Source of the DNA: Coccinella septempunctata
Lineage: Eukaryota > Arthropoda > Insecta > Coleoptera > Coccinellidae
Assembly: GCF_907165205.1 (NCBI RefSeq)
Contig: NC_058191.1
Location: 17,238,501 to 17,302,500, forward strand
Direction of reading: 5' to 3'
DNA: 64,000 nt
Below are positions 54,008 through 64,000 of the stretch, one piece after another; within the stretch, counting starts at the first letter, position 1, and each line of letters begins with the position of its first letter. Below the pieces are notes generated by a model. It worked only from the letters and a program-made list of their open reading frames with translations, made no database searches and had not been told where the DNA came from. The position numbers were made by a program, and so were the translations under genes.

Positions 54008-56716
54008 GAACATACAACTAGGAAAAATTCCCTTAAAATAGTCTCCTGGAACATAAACGGGGTCAGAACTCGAAAACCCGAGATAGAAGAAATAATATCA
54101 GAGAGAAAACCTGATATTATAGCCTTACAGGAAACAAGAATACAACCAAATACGCGATTGAATATCATGAATTATGAGATATATAGATGTGACAGAATCG
54201 CAAACACTGGGGGAGGTGTTGCCTTACTGGTTAGACGAGATCTGAAACACTATTTTAAAGGAAGATCTGACGAGTCACAAATAGAAACAGTGACGATTGT
54301 AGCTGAAATAAATCGACAAAGAGTCGAAGTCACATCGGCATATAAAAGACCCCCAAATAACCTATTAGAAGAAGAAATCAACAACTTACTAGATGGAACA
54401 AACCCGAAAATCTGCATCGGAGATTTTAATTGCAAATCTCCAGAATGGAACAGCAGGATGGAAAACAGAAATGGCAGAAAACTGAAAGATCTCGCTGAAA
54501 AACATGAAGCTATCGTTATTGGACCTGAAGATCCAACGTACCTAGCATTCGGAAATGGATTACCAGATATAATTGATATCGCAATTATAAAAAATATCAC
54601 TAGAGAATTCTCGATAGAGACCTTGTGGGACGGAACCTCTAACCACAACCCCATCGAATTAACAATAGGAGATGGGCCAAGAAGAGAACTAATGCAAACA
54701 AGAGAATACACCGATTGGACGAAATATAGCCATCTGATACAATCGGAGGTAACAGAAATACCGACAATCAACACACCGGAAGACCTAGAAAGAGCAGTTG
54801 ATGAACTAGAAAAGAATATAATAGATGCCTACAAAAAAAGCACAAAGAAAATAACGAGACCAGCACCGATACATCCACACGGTGATACACCCAGAGAAAT
54901 CAAAGATCTCATCAGGGAAAATCGGAGACTAAGAAAAACATACAGGCTCAACAAAACAGATATAAATAAGAGAAATCTAAACCGACACAGCCAAGTTCTA
55001 AAAAATGCCCTGAAGGACATGAGAACAAATAGATGGAACAAAAGAGTTCAAGAACTAAATACTATCGATCATTCTGCATGGAAAATGCAAAAATGTGTGA
55101 GAAGAGAAAAGACTAAAATACCACCTCTCCACGAAGAAAGAGGAATGGCATATACGAATATCGATAAAGCAGAAGCACTGGCGGACTCGATAGAAAGAGA
55201 ATCGAGAATAAATTACAGACCTGATGACGATAATGACGAGCTGGAAGATCCTGTAGAGAACAACGAAGAAGAAATGGGCGAACCACCAGTAGACGACAAA
55301 ATAGAAAAACCAACTTCTCCATTTGAAATAAAAGAGATAATCAGAAGCTTGAAAAATAGAAAAGCTCCCGGAAGTGATAAAATAACGAATGCTATGTTGA
55401 GAAAATTACCTAGAAAAGGTATAGCTGCTCTCACAAATATTGCAAACGGTATAATGAGGACTGAACACTATCCGGAAAAGTGGAAAACTGCAGAAGTCAT
55501 AGTGTTCAACAAACCAGGCAAAGATGAAAAATTCCCCCAAAACTACAGGCCGATAAGTTTATTGTCCGCCCTAGGAAAAGTAGTAGAAAGGGTAATCGCT
55601 AGGAGGCTTACAGAAGAAACTGAAAATCTGAATCTCATTCCAGCAGAGCAATTCGGATTCAGAAGAGACCACTCAACTGAACAGCAATTACTGAGACTCA
55701 CAGAATACATAACAGAAGGATTTCAAAATAAACAAGCAACCGGTCTTGTACTACTAGATGTCGCCAGAGCATTCGACAGAGTATGGCAGGAAGGATTGAT
55801 TTACAAAATGAGATATGCTGGATATTCAATGAAACTGTGCAAGTTGATTAGGAATTATTTGAGGAACAGAAGATTCTACGTGAAAGTGGAAGGAGAAAAC
55901 TCCACAACCAGATATATGGAAGCAGGGGTGCCTCAAGGGTCAGTACTTGGGCCATTACTGTATAACATATATATCCACGATATACCAAAATCTCCAAGGA
56001 CTATGCTGACATTATATGCCGACGACACAGGAATCGCAATGCGACATCGCAAGCCAGAAATTATAGAAGGAATGTTACAAGAAGCTATAGATGAAATAAA
56101 TGACTGGTGTATTAAATGGAAAATAAAACTCAATGGACAAAAGAGCCAAGCGATATTACTGCAGAAGAGGAGACTAAGAACTACAACAAATCTAGAGGTA
56201 GATGGAGAAGAAATCGAATGGAAAAACGAAGCAAAATATTTAGGTATCACCCTAGACAAAGGTCTAACATGGAGAAGCCATATCAAACAAGCCGTTGACA
56301 AAACCAAGGCAGCGATGAATATGCTCTAACCGCTGATAGGTAGAAAGAGCCACATGTCAAATGAGACAAAATTGAAAATAATCAAAGCCGTTGCTAGACC
56401 GCAACTGACTTATGGATCAGGTGCTTGGGGATTCGCGGCAAAGAGCCATATACAAAGAATTCAGGCAACAGAAAACAAGCTACTACGATGTGCCATAGAT
56501 GCGCCTTGGTTTGTCAAGAACAAACAGATATATCGAGATTCGAAGTGGGAAACCATCACCGAATTTATGAAGAGGAAAGCTGAAAAGTTATTCGAAACAG
56601 CGAAGGAACATCCAAACGAAGAACTCAGGAGACTAGTGGACTACGATCCGGAGGAAGACAGAAGAAGAATGAGAATTTACAAAAGGAGACCGAGAGATCA
56701 ATTGAGGAGAGATTAA
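54005..56716 (+). pseudogene. LINE-A ORF2, right arm, single premature stop
   Basis: Frame 54005-56329 is open for 774 codons. Endonuclease: Asn16 (VSWNINGV), Glu43 (ALQETR), GDFNCKSPEWNSR, and S-Asn213-H where the catalytic Asp of the S-D-H motif is expected. Reverse transcriptase: RPISLLSALGK, FDRVWQEG, GVPQGSVLGPLLY and the active site Tyr671-Ala-Asp-Asp674. A TAC-to-TAA change at about 56327-56329 stops the frame; the same frame continues as 56354-56716 with the C-terminal part (TYGSGAWGFAAKSH, then NEELRRLVDYDPEEDRRR). The stop is also in the left arm, while the truncated copy at 61277 keeps TAC. Confidence 0.9.
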
Positions 56717-57011
56717 AATGAGTACGACAACTTATTAAAACTATACTAAGAAGAGATATCCGAAATGGACGAACATGAAAACCTTAGCACGACAATGTGC
56801 AAGAAGAAATCAACCGATTAAGGGATAAATGGTTTATAGGCAAATGCCCGGAACCAACAAAAAGCAGGTTAGGTTTAGTGGGTCGCGAACTCAGGAGAGT
56901 GAGTAACTCCACAGTGTTCCCTAGAAATGGGTTCCTCTGGGCGAGAGATAGAGCCCCGTGTTTTCACGGTCGCAGATTCATCTGCTATAAAAAAAAAGAA
57001 AAAAAAAAAAA

Positions 57012-57560
57012 GGTCAAACAATGTCATTTTCAGCCTCCGAGTCTCAAGTGCGACAGGCAACCACGCCCGCCACTGGTGTATGTACACAGTTTTCGAATTG
57101 AGATGCACATGTTGAATTTCAGTTCGAAAGGACCGTGGGGACCTGTGGACTTCAGTTCTACCTGGGGTTAGGCCCCCACAGTTGCTGGCGGTGTGGCAAT
57201 GAAGGCCACCAAAGGGAGGACTGCCGAGGGGAAAGGACGAAGTTCTGTTTCAGGTGCGGCCGTGTGGGGGTCCTTTCCAGGGTGTGTTGCGTTAGAGATA
57301 GGGGACCAGGGACCGCCAGAACTCCCTCAGGACCGACCGCAACTCCAGGGAGCAGGACAGAGGCCATACTGCCGGACCTCCGACTGAGGCCCGCCGTACT
57401 GTCAACACCGTCAGAACCGTCGCCGCCCACATCGTTGCCGCCCCTACCGAAGTAGAAGGTGAAAATGGATTAGAATTACCGAAACAAAAATTACCGATTA
57501 TTAAAATGATACCGTTCCGAAAAATATCTTTTATTGCACCAACCGAAATGGTGGATGCGC
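57012..57560 (+). repeat. Composite unit U11, truncated by LINE-A tail
   Basis: The H1 fragment starts at GGTCAAACAATG right after the LINE-A poly-A. The Gag-like block 57135-57455 has 106 open codons. It pairs with 14810-15308 and shares its Phe in the second knuckle (CFRCGRVG). Confidence 0.85.
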
Positions 57561-57904
57561 TAACCGGAGTAGTAGTCGATTCGTCAAAATATCATTTCAA
57601 TTCCTAAGGAACTATTGGATCAATTCGAACCAAATCTTGAAACTGCACATAGTTTTCGCATGCATCTCAATATGCAACTCAATTCGAAAACTATGTGAAG
57701 TTTCAAGATTTGGGTCGAAATGATCAAACGGTTTTTGAGAAATTCATATCACACTTTGCCGAATTGACCACAGAAATCTTAATTCCTATCTGAATTATCG
57801 AACTGAATGAAACTCAATACGTTTATCTCAGTTCAAAAATTGTGTAGAGTTTCGAGATTTGGATCGAATTTTGATGGTCAATGAATAAAAGAATAAGTTC
57901 TATT
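57561..57904 (+). repeat. Satellite between composite units U11 and U12
   Basis: About two monomers and composite tail; mirror of 14416-14809. Confidence 0.8.
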
Positions 57905-58790
57905 TATCATGAATTGTTCGATCAAGGAGACTCAACTTTCGGAATAATAACTTATGACAAGAATATCCATGAACCTTGACAAGAGCGACTTCGGCAAGTC
58001 TGGGAAGAATCGTTTCGGTCCGTCAAAAATGACATATCGGCCTATTTTCCATATCGCATTCGTCCGAAATACGATGCAATGATGAACCCAATAATTGGTA
58101 CAAATAAAAAACTTTAAAATCCTCGAGATTGCGCAGGAAACTTTAAATTTCAAGTCCGTAGCAATAATTTACCAACCATTCGCCCGTAAAATTTTCGTCA
58201 ACTTGGCTAATATCGGTCCCACTATTTGAAGAAATCCAAAGTGTTAAGGTCGAACAATGTTATTTTCAGCCCCCGAGTCTCAAGTGCGACAGGCAACCAC
58301 GCCCGCCACTGGTGTATGTACACAGTTTGCTAATTGAGATGCACATGTTGAATTTCAGTTCGAAAGGACCGTGGGGACCTGTGGACTTCAGTTCTACCTG
58401 GGGTTAGGCCCCCACAGTTGCTGGCGGTGTGGCAATGAAGGCCACCACAGGGTGGACTGCCGAGGGGAAAGGACGAAGTTCTGTTCCAGGTGCGGCCGTG
58501 TGGGGGTCCTTTCCAGGGTGTGTTGCGTTAGAGATAGGGGACCAGGGACCGCCAGAACTGCCTCAGGACCGACCGCAACTCCAGGGAGCAGGACAGAGGC
58601 CATACTGCCGGACCTCCGACTGAGGCCCGCCGTACCGCCAACACCGTCAGAACCGTCGCCGCCCACATCGTTGCCGCCCCTACCGAAGTAGAAGGTGAAA
58701 ATGGATTAGAATTACCGAAAAAAAAATTACCAATTATTAAAATGATACCGTTCCGAAAAATATCTTTTATTGCACCAACCGAAATGGTGG
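57905..58790 (+). repeat. Composite unit U12
   Basis: H1 fragment 57905-58310 with the TCATT-to-TTATT change after its ATG, then Gag-like block 58371-58691 (106 codons, CWRCGNEGHHRVDC). It pairs with 13560-14415. Confidence 0.85.
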
Positions 58791-59279
58791 ATGCGCTAAC
58801 CGGAGTAGTAGTCGATTCGTCAAAATATCATTTCAATTCCTAAGGAACTATTGGATCAATTCTAACCAAATCTTGAAACTGCACATAGTTTTCGCATGCA
58901 TCTCAATATGCAACTCAATTCGAAAACTATGTACAGTTTCAAAATTTGGCTCGAATTGATCCAACAGTTTATGGGAAATTGATATCACACTTTGCCGAAT
59001 TGACCTCTGAAATCTCAATTCCTATCAGAACTATCGATATGAAATTCAACATGTGCATCTCAATTCGGAAACTATGTGAAGTTTCAAGATTTGGGTCGAA
59101 ATGATCAAACGGTTTTTGAGAAATTCATATCACACTTTGCAGAATTGACCACAGAAATCTTAATTCCTATCCGAATTATCGAACTGAATGAAACTCAATA
59201 CGTATATCTCAGTTCGAAAATTGTGTAGAGTTTCGAGATTTAGATCGAATTTTGATGGTCAATGAATAAAAGAATAAAT
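58791..59279 (+). repeat. Satellite between composite units U12 and U13
   Basis: Three monomers in plus orientation; mirror of 13036-13559. Confidence 0.8.
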
Positions 59280-60110
59280 TCTATTTATCATGAATTGTTC
59301 GATCAAGGAGACACAACTTTCGGAATAATAACTTATGACAAGAATATCCATGAACCTTGACAAGAGCGACTGCGGCAAGTCGTGAAATACGATGCAATGA
59401 TGAACCCAATAATTGGTACAAATGAAAAACTTTAAAATCCTCGAAATTGCGCAGGAAACTTTCAATTTCAAGTCCTTAGCAATAATTTACCAACCATTCG
59501 CCCGTAAAATTTCCGTCAACTTGGCTAATATCGGTCCCACTATTTGAAGAAATCCAAAGTGTTAAGGTCAAACAATGTCATTTTCAGCCTCCGAGTCTCA
59601 AGTGCGACAGGCAACCACGCCCGCCACTGGTGTATGTACACAGTTTTCGAATTGAGATGCACATGTTGAATTTCAGTTCGAAAGGACCGTGGGGACCTGT
59701 GGACTTCAGTTCTACCTGGGGTTAGGCCCCCACAGTTGCTGGCGGTGTGGCAATGAAGGCTACCACAGGGAGGACTGCCGAGGGGAAAGGACGAAGTTCT
59801 GTTCCAGGTGCGGCCGTGTGGGGGTCTTTTCCAGGGTGTGTTGCGTTAGAGATAGGAGACCAGGGACCGCCAAAACTGCCTCAGGACCGACCGCAACTCC
59901 AGGGAGCAGGACAGAGGCCATAATGCCGGACCTCCGACTGAGGCCCGCCGTACTGCCAACACCGTCAGAACCGTCGCCGCCCACATCGTTGCCACCCCTA
60001 CCGAAGTAGAAGGTGAAAATGGATTAGAATTACCGAAAAAAAAATTACCGATTATTAAAATGATACCGTTCCGAAAAATATCTTTTATTGCACCAACCGA
60101 AATGGTGGAT
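59280..60110 (+). repeat. Composite unit U13
   Basis: The H1 fragment 59280-59630 lacks about 60 bases of the upstream region, as in U2. Gag-like block 59689-60009 has 106 open codons with CWRCGNEGYHREDC, the Tyr being shared with U2. Confidence 0.85.
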
Positions 60111-60914
60111 GCGCTAACCGGAGTAGTAGTCGATTCGTCCAAATATCATTTCAATTTCTAAGGAACTATTGGATCAATTCGAACCAAATCTTGAAACTGC
60201 ACATAGTTTTCGCATGCATCTCAATATGCAACTCAATTCGAAAACTATGTACAGTTTCAAAATTTGGCTCGAATTGATCCAACAGTTTATGGGAAATTGA
60301 TATCACACTTTGCCGAATTGACGTCTGAAATCTCAATTCCTACCGATATTAAAATGATACCGTTCCGAAAAATATCTTTTATTGCACAAACTGAAATGGT
60401 GGATGAGCTAACCGGAGTAGTAGTCGATTCGTCAAAATATCATTTCAATTCCTAAGGAACTATTGGATCAATTCGAACCAAATCTTGAAACTGCACATAG
60501 TTTTCGCATGCATCTCAATATGCACCTCAATTCGAAAACTATGTACAGTTTCAAAATTTGGCTCGAATTGATCCAACAGTTTATGAGAAATTGATATCAC
60601 ACTTTGCCGAATTGACCTCTGAAATCTCAATTCCTATCAGAACTATCGATATGAAATTCAACATGTGCATCTCAATTCGAAAACTATGTGAAGTTTCAAG
60701 ATTTGGCTCGAAATGATCAAACGGTTTTTGAGAAATTCATATCACACTTTGCCGAATTGACCACAGAAATCTTAATTCCTATCTGAATTATCGAACTGAA
60801 TGAAACTCAATACGTATATCTCAGTTCAAAAATTGTGCAGAGTTTCGAGATTTGGATCGAATTTTGATGGTCAATGAATAAAAGAATAAGTTCTATTTAT
60901 CATGAATTGTTCGA
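60111..60914 (+). repeat. Satellite with duplicated composite tail, plus orientation
   Basis: Mirror of 11409-12239, including the second GTAGTAGTCGATTCGTC block near 60418. It ends at the gag fragment (GTTCGAT|AAAATTCC). Confidence 0.8.
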
Positions 60915-61014
60915 TAAAATTCCACCCATCACGATGATGGGCACCTCAGATTGGGTAGAGATATCTAAAGCTCTCTACACAAAAATGATAAATTACAACC
61001 GTGCAACTACAGTT
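60915..61014 (+). pseudogene. LINE gag fragment, upstream piece (right arm)
   Basis: Encodes IPPITMMGTSDWVEIS to NYNRATTV and is interrupted by the truncated LINE-A. The duplicated target AACTACAGTT is 61005-61014. Mirror of 11307-11408. Confidence 0.78.
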
Positions 61015-61954
61015 ATTATAGAAGGAATGTTACAAGAAGCTATAGATGAAATAAATGACTGGTGTATTAAATGGAAAATAAAACTCAACAGACATAAGAG
61101 CCAAGCGACATTACTGCAGAAGAGGAGACTAAGAACTACAACAAATCTAGAGGTAGATGGAGAAGAAATCGAATGGAAAAACGAAGCAAAATATTTAGGT
61201 ATCACCCTAGACAAAGGTCTAACATGGAGAAGCCATATCAAACAAGCCGTTGACAAAACATAGGCAGCGATGAATATGCTCTACCCGCTGATAGGTAGAA
61301 AGAGCCACATGTCAAATGAGAGAAAATTGAAACTAATCAAAGCCGTTGCTAGACCGCAACTGACTTATGGATCAGGTGCTTGGGGATTCGCGGCAAAGAG
61401 CCATATACAATGAATTCAGGCAACAGAAAACAAGCTACTACGATATGGTATAGATGCGCCTTGGTTTGTCAGGAACAAACAGATATATCGAGATTTGGAG
61501 TGGGAAACCATCACCGAATTTATGAAGAGGAAAGCTGAAAAGTTATTCGAAACAGCGAAGGAACATCCAAACGAAGAACTCAGGAGACTAGTGGACTACG
61601 ATCCGGAGGAAGACAGAAGAAGAATGAGAATTTACAAAAGAGACCGAGAGATCAATTGAGGAGAGATTAAAATGAGTACGACAACTTATTAAAACTATAC
61701 TAAGAAGAGATATCCGAAATGGACGAACATGAAAACCCTAGCACGACAATGTGCAAGAAGAAATCAACCGATTAAGGGATAAATGGTTTATAGGCAAATG
61801 CCCGGAACCAACAAAAAGCAGGTTAGGTTTAGTGGGTCGCGAACTCAGGAGAGTGAGTAACCCCACAGTGTTCCCTAGAAATGGGTTCCTCTGGGCGAGA
61901 GATAGAGCCCCGTGTTTTCACGGTCGCAGATTCCCCCTGCTATAAAAAAAAAAA
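61015..61954 (+). mobile_element. 5'-truncated LINE-A inserted in gag fragment (right arm)
   Basis: ORF2 C-terminal part, 3' UTR and poly-A, flanked by AACTACAGTT (61005-61014 and 61955-61964). Stops: TAG near 61261 (right arm only) and TGA near 61411 (both arms). Mirror of 10425-11306. Confidence 0.9.
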
Positions 61955-62241
61955 AACTACAGTTAAAGACGGTATAAAAATCATCGCGTCAACCGTAGAT
62001 GATTTTAGAAAAATCACTACATTCTTCGAGCAGCATGGTAAAGAATTTTTTACCTACCAAATGGAGGAGGAGAAGAAGATATATGCCGTTATTAGGCATT
62101 TACCAACCGACGCTGATATTGCGTTGATTAAGTACGACCTGATATTCCAGGGAATATCAGACGCTGAGGTGTCCAGAATGACATCGACAATGACAAAGAA
62201 GCCAATACCTCTCTACATGGTTAAAACCCAGAAAAAGGCTC
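61955..62241 (+). pseudogene. LINE gag fragment, downstream piece (right arm)
   Basis: Continues the interrupted gag (VKDGIKIIASTVDDFRKI to VKTQKKA) and ends at an H1 upstream fragment (GCTCTTGTCAAGG). Mirror of 10140-10424. Confidence 0.8.
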
Positions 62242-63039
62242 TTGTCAAGGTTCATGGATATTCTTGTCATAAGTTATTATTCCGAAAGTTGAGTCTCCTT
62301 GATCGAACAATTCATGATAAATAGAACTTATTCTTTTATTCATTGACCATCAAAATTCGATCCAAATCTCGAAACTCTACACAATTTTTGAACTGAGATA
62401 TACGTATTGAGTTTCATTCAGTTCGATAATTCAGATAGGAATTAAGATTTCTGTGGTCAATTCTGCAAAGTGTGATATGAATTTCTCAAAAACCGTTTGA
62501 TCATTTCGACCCAAATCTTGAAACTTTACATAGTTTTCGAATTGAGATGCACATGTTGAATTTCATATCGATAGTTCTGATAGGAATTGAGATTTCAGAG
62601 GTCAATTCGGCAAAGTGTGATATCAATTTCCCATAAACTGTTGCAAGGGCGGATCCAGGATTTTTTTCTGGGGGGGGCACAACTGGCAGACGAGCAAAAA
62701 AATCAACAGTAACTGTGAGAAATTAACTTCACTTTTATTTTTAAGAGTTCAAGTCAAGTATGTATAGAAAGATCCGTCCGTCTGGGGGGGAAGGTGGCAC
62801 GTGCCCCCGTGCCCCCCCCCTAAATCCGCCCTTGAACTGTTGGATCAATTCGAGCCAAATTTTGAAACTGTACATAGTTTTCGAATTGAGTTGCATATTG
62901 AGATGCATGCGAAAACTATGTGCAGTTTCAAGATTTGGTTCGAATTGATCCAATAGTTCCTTAGGAATTGAAATGATATTTTGACGGATCGACTACTACT
63001 CCGGTTAGCGCATCCACCATTTCGGTTGGTGCAATAAAA
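62242..63039 (-). repeat. Satellite with H1 upstream snippet, minus orientation
   Basis: An H1 upstream fragment 62242-62320 and about three monomers, interrupted by a 191-bp hAT-like element. Mirror of 9561-10139. Confidence 0.8.
62644..62834. mobile_element. hAT-like miniature element, 191 bp
   Basis: Flanked by 8-bp direct repeats AACTGTTG (62636-62643 and 62835-62842). The ends are CAAGGGCGGATCCAGGATTT and, read inward from the right, CAAGGGCGGATTTAG. The inside has G-rich (62671-62677) and C-rich (62812-62820) runs that pair with each other. It is absent from the mirror position near 9740, so it inserted after the arms formed. Confidence 0.9.
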
Positions 63040-63832
63040 GATATTTTTCGGAATGGTATCATTTTAATAATCGGTAATTTTTTTTTTCGGTAATTCTAAT
63101 CCATTTTCACCTTCTACTTCGGTAGGGGCGGCAACGATGTGGGCGGCGACGGTTCTGACGGTGTTGGCGGTACGGCGGGCCTCAGTCGGAGGTCCGGCAG
63201 TATGGCCTCTTTCCTGCTCCCTGGAGTTGCGGTCGGTCCTGAGTCAGTTCTGGCGGTCATTGATCCCCTATCTCTAACGCAACACACCCTGGAAAAGACC
63301 CCCACACGGCCGCACCTGGAACAGAACTTCGTCCTTTCCCCTCGGCAGTCCTCCCTGTGGTGGCCTTCATTGCCACACCGCCAGCAACTGTGGGGGCCTA
63401 ACCCCAGGTAGAAGTGAAGTCCACAGGTCCCCACGGTCCTTTCGAACTGAAATTCAACATGTGCATCTAAATTCGAAAACTGTGTACATACACCAGTGGC
63501 GGGCGTGGTTGCCTGTCGCACTTGAGACTCGGAGGCTGAGAATGACATTGTTTGACCTTAACACTTTGGATTTCTTCAAATAGTGGGACCGATATTAGCC
63601 AAGTTGACGGAAATTTTACGGGCGAATGGTTGGTAAATTATTGCTAAGGACTTGAAATTGAAAGTTTCCTGCGCAATCTCGAGGATTTCAAAGTTTTTTA
63701 TTTGTACCAATTATTGGGTTCATCATTGCATCGTATTTCGGACGAATGCGATATGGAAAATAGGCCGATATGTCATTTTTGACGGACCGAAACAATTCTT
63801 CCAAGACTTGCCGAAGTCGCTCTTGTCAAGGT
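63040..63832 (-). repeat. Composite unit U14
   Basis: Gag-like block 63114-63434 and H1 fragment 63495-63832 (ATG 63546-63548), minus strand. It pairs with U1 at 8650-9560. The H1 upstream part is cut at 63832 by the terminal element. Confidence 0.85.
63114..63548 (-). CDS. Chimeric open frame: H1 N-terminus fused to Gag-like zinc knuckle
   Basis: This 144-codon frame starts at the captured H1 ATG (MSFSASESQVRQATTPATGV), continues through about 20 codons of satellite, then the Gag-like block with one complete CCHC knuckle (CWRCGNEGHHREDC), one without its His (CSRCGRVGVFSRVC) and a Pro/Ser-rich end. It is open only because a TGA in the satellite piece is TTA in this copy. A captured H1 promoter lies upstream, cut at 63832. 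Being open in one unit only, it may well be chance; I list it as a possible, not a proven, gene. Confidence 0.3.
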   Translation of the reverse strand: MSFSASESQVRQATTPATGVCTQFSNLDAHVEFQFERTVGTCGLHFYLGLGPHSCWRCGNEGHHREDCRGERTKFCSRCGRVGVFSRVCCVRDRGSMTARTDSGPTATPGSRKEAILPDLRLRPAVPPTPSEPSPPTSLPPLPK

Positions 63833-64000
63833 ATCCATATACAGGGTGTGGCGTAATGAATGGATAATATTGAGCCTGGGGGTAGAGGACTCTATGGCGG
63901 TTCAGAAAAATATATTTTACGTTCAGTAAAAGGGCCTTGGTTTTCGAGATATTGGAGATTTTCGAAAATTCAAGAGAATTACACCCTACGCCACTCGTTT
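63833..64000. mobile_element. Unclassified repeat element at window end (partial)
   Basis: Sequence changes abruptly at 63832 and is unlike anything else in the window. It starts ATATACAGGGTGTGGCG and contains, inverted near the end, TACACCCTACGCCACTC (63981-63997), so TACAGGGTGTGGCG and GAGTGGCGTAGGGTGTA could be paired termini of a ~165-bp element. It resembles the ends of short arthropod DNA elements, but no target duplication can be checked. Confidence 0.4.

Larger units (their letters stand above)
53297..57011 (+). mobile_element. LINE-A copy of the right arm, 5'-truncated in gag
   Basis: Gag from the PRE_C2HC-like region, ORF2, 3' UTR with the CCGTG-TTTT-CACGG hairpin, and an interrupted poly-A tail (56988-57011). 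The tail joins an H1 fragment at GGTCAAACAATG. The mirror is 15309-19012; the ends are the same. Confidence 0.9.
45597..63832. repeat. Right arm of the large inverted repeat
   Basis: Reverse-complement partner of 8749-29286. It starts at GATAGTTCAGATAG and ends where GCTCTTGTCAAGG gives way to an unrelated element at 63833. Compared with the left arm it lacks one composite unit and about 1.1 kb of satellite, and has a private 191-bp hAT-like element. Confidence 0.92.

Noticed and set aside
8749..63832. Palindrome as a sequencing or assembly hairpin artefact
   Set aside because: The arms differ by discrete biological events (191-bp element with target duplication, unit gain, satellite expansion, private stop codons), which a copied read would not show. 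Long reads remain decisive.

Overview
The window comes from an arthropod, most likely insect, genome. The host signal is a linker-histone (H1) gene of metazoan replication-dependent type, broken here. Almost everything else is interspersed or tandem repeat: Jockey-like non-LTR retrotransposons (called LINE-A and LINE-B here), one Mutator-like (MULE) DNA transposon, two small hAT-like elements, a satellite of about 145 bp, and a composite repeat of about 1.2-1.4 kb. I see no tRNA, rRNA, CRISPR array or ordinary host gene in working order. The species cannot be named from this sequence.

Layout. Positions 1-7979 hold a LINE-A on the minus strand that runs off the left edge; a LINE-B (2165-6957) is nested in its gag gene, with a 12-bp target-site duplication. 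Positions 8749-29286 and 45597-63832 are the two arms of a large inverted repeat. Read inward from either side, the arms carry: a composite unit, satellite, LINE gag pieces split by a 5'-truncated LINE-A, three composite units, a LINE-A with shared stop codons, satellite, a promoter-like fragment, composite unit(s), a histone H1 pseudogene with its 3' stem-loop, a long satellite array, and an isolated H1 upstream fragment. The 16.3-kb spacer (29287-45596) holds more satellite, composite units, an apparently intact 4,987-bp MULE inserted into a composite unit (32199-37185), a 1,069-bp hAT-like element and a LINE-A/LINE-B recombinant (40521-45401).

Composite unit. It joins (1) satellite, (2) the upstream region, start codon and first ~18 codons of a histone H1 gene, (3) a short satellite stretch, and (4) a GC-rich block with a Gag-like CCHC zinc knuckle and a proline-rich tail. 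Fourteen full or partial copies occur here. A histone promoter and translation start have thus been captured and multiplied as part of a repeat.

How the parts interact. Order of events can be read from nesting. The H1 lesion, the truncated LINE-A inside gag and several LINE-A stop codons are in both arms, so they predate the inverted duplication. A 191-bp hAT-like element (right arm only), one extra ~1.38-kb composite unit and a satellite expansion (left arm only) came later. The LINE families show a TAATG stop/start overlap between gag and ORF2. LINE-A has Asn where the endonuclease S-D-H motif should have Asp. The only gene here that looks able to make an intact enzyme of its own is the nine-exon MULE transposase (743 codons by my splice model); the nested LINE-B also keeps an intact gag.
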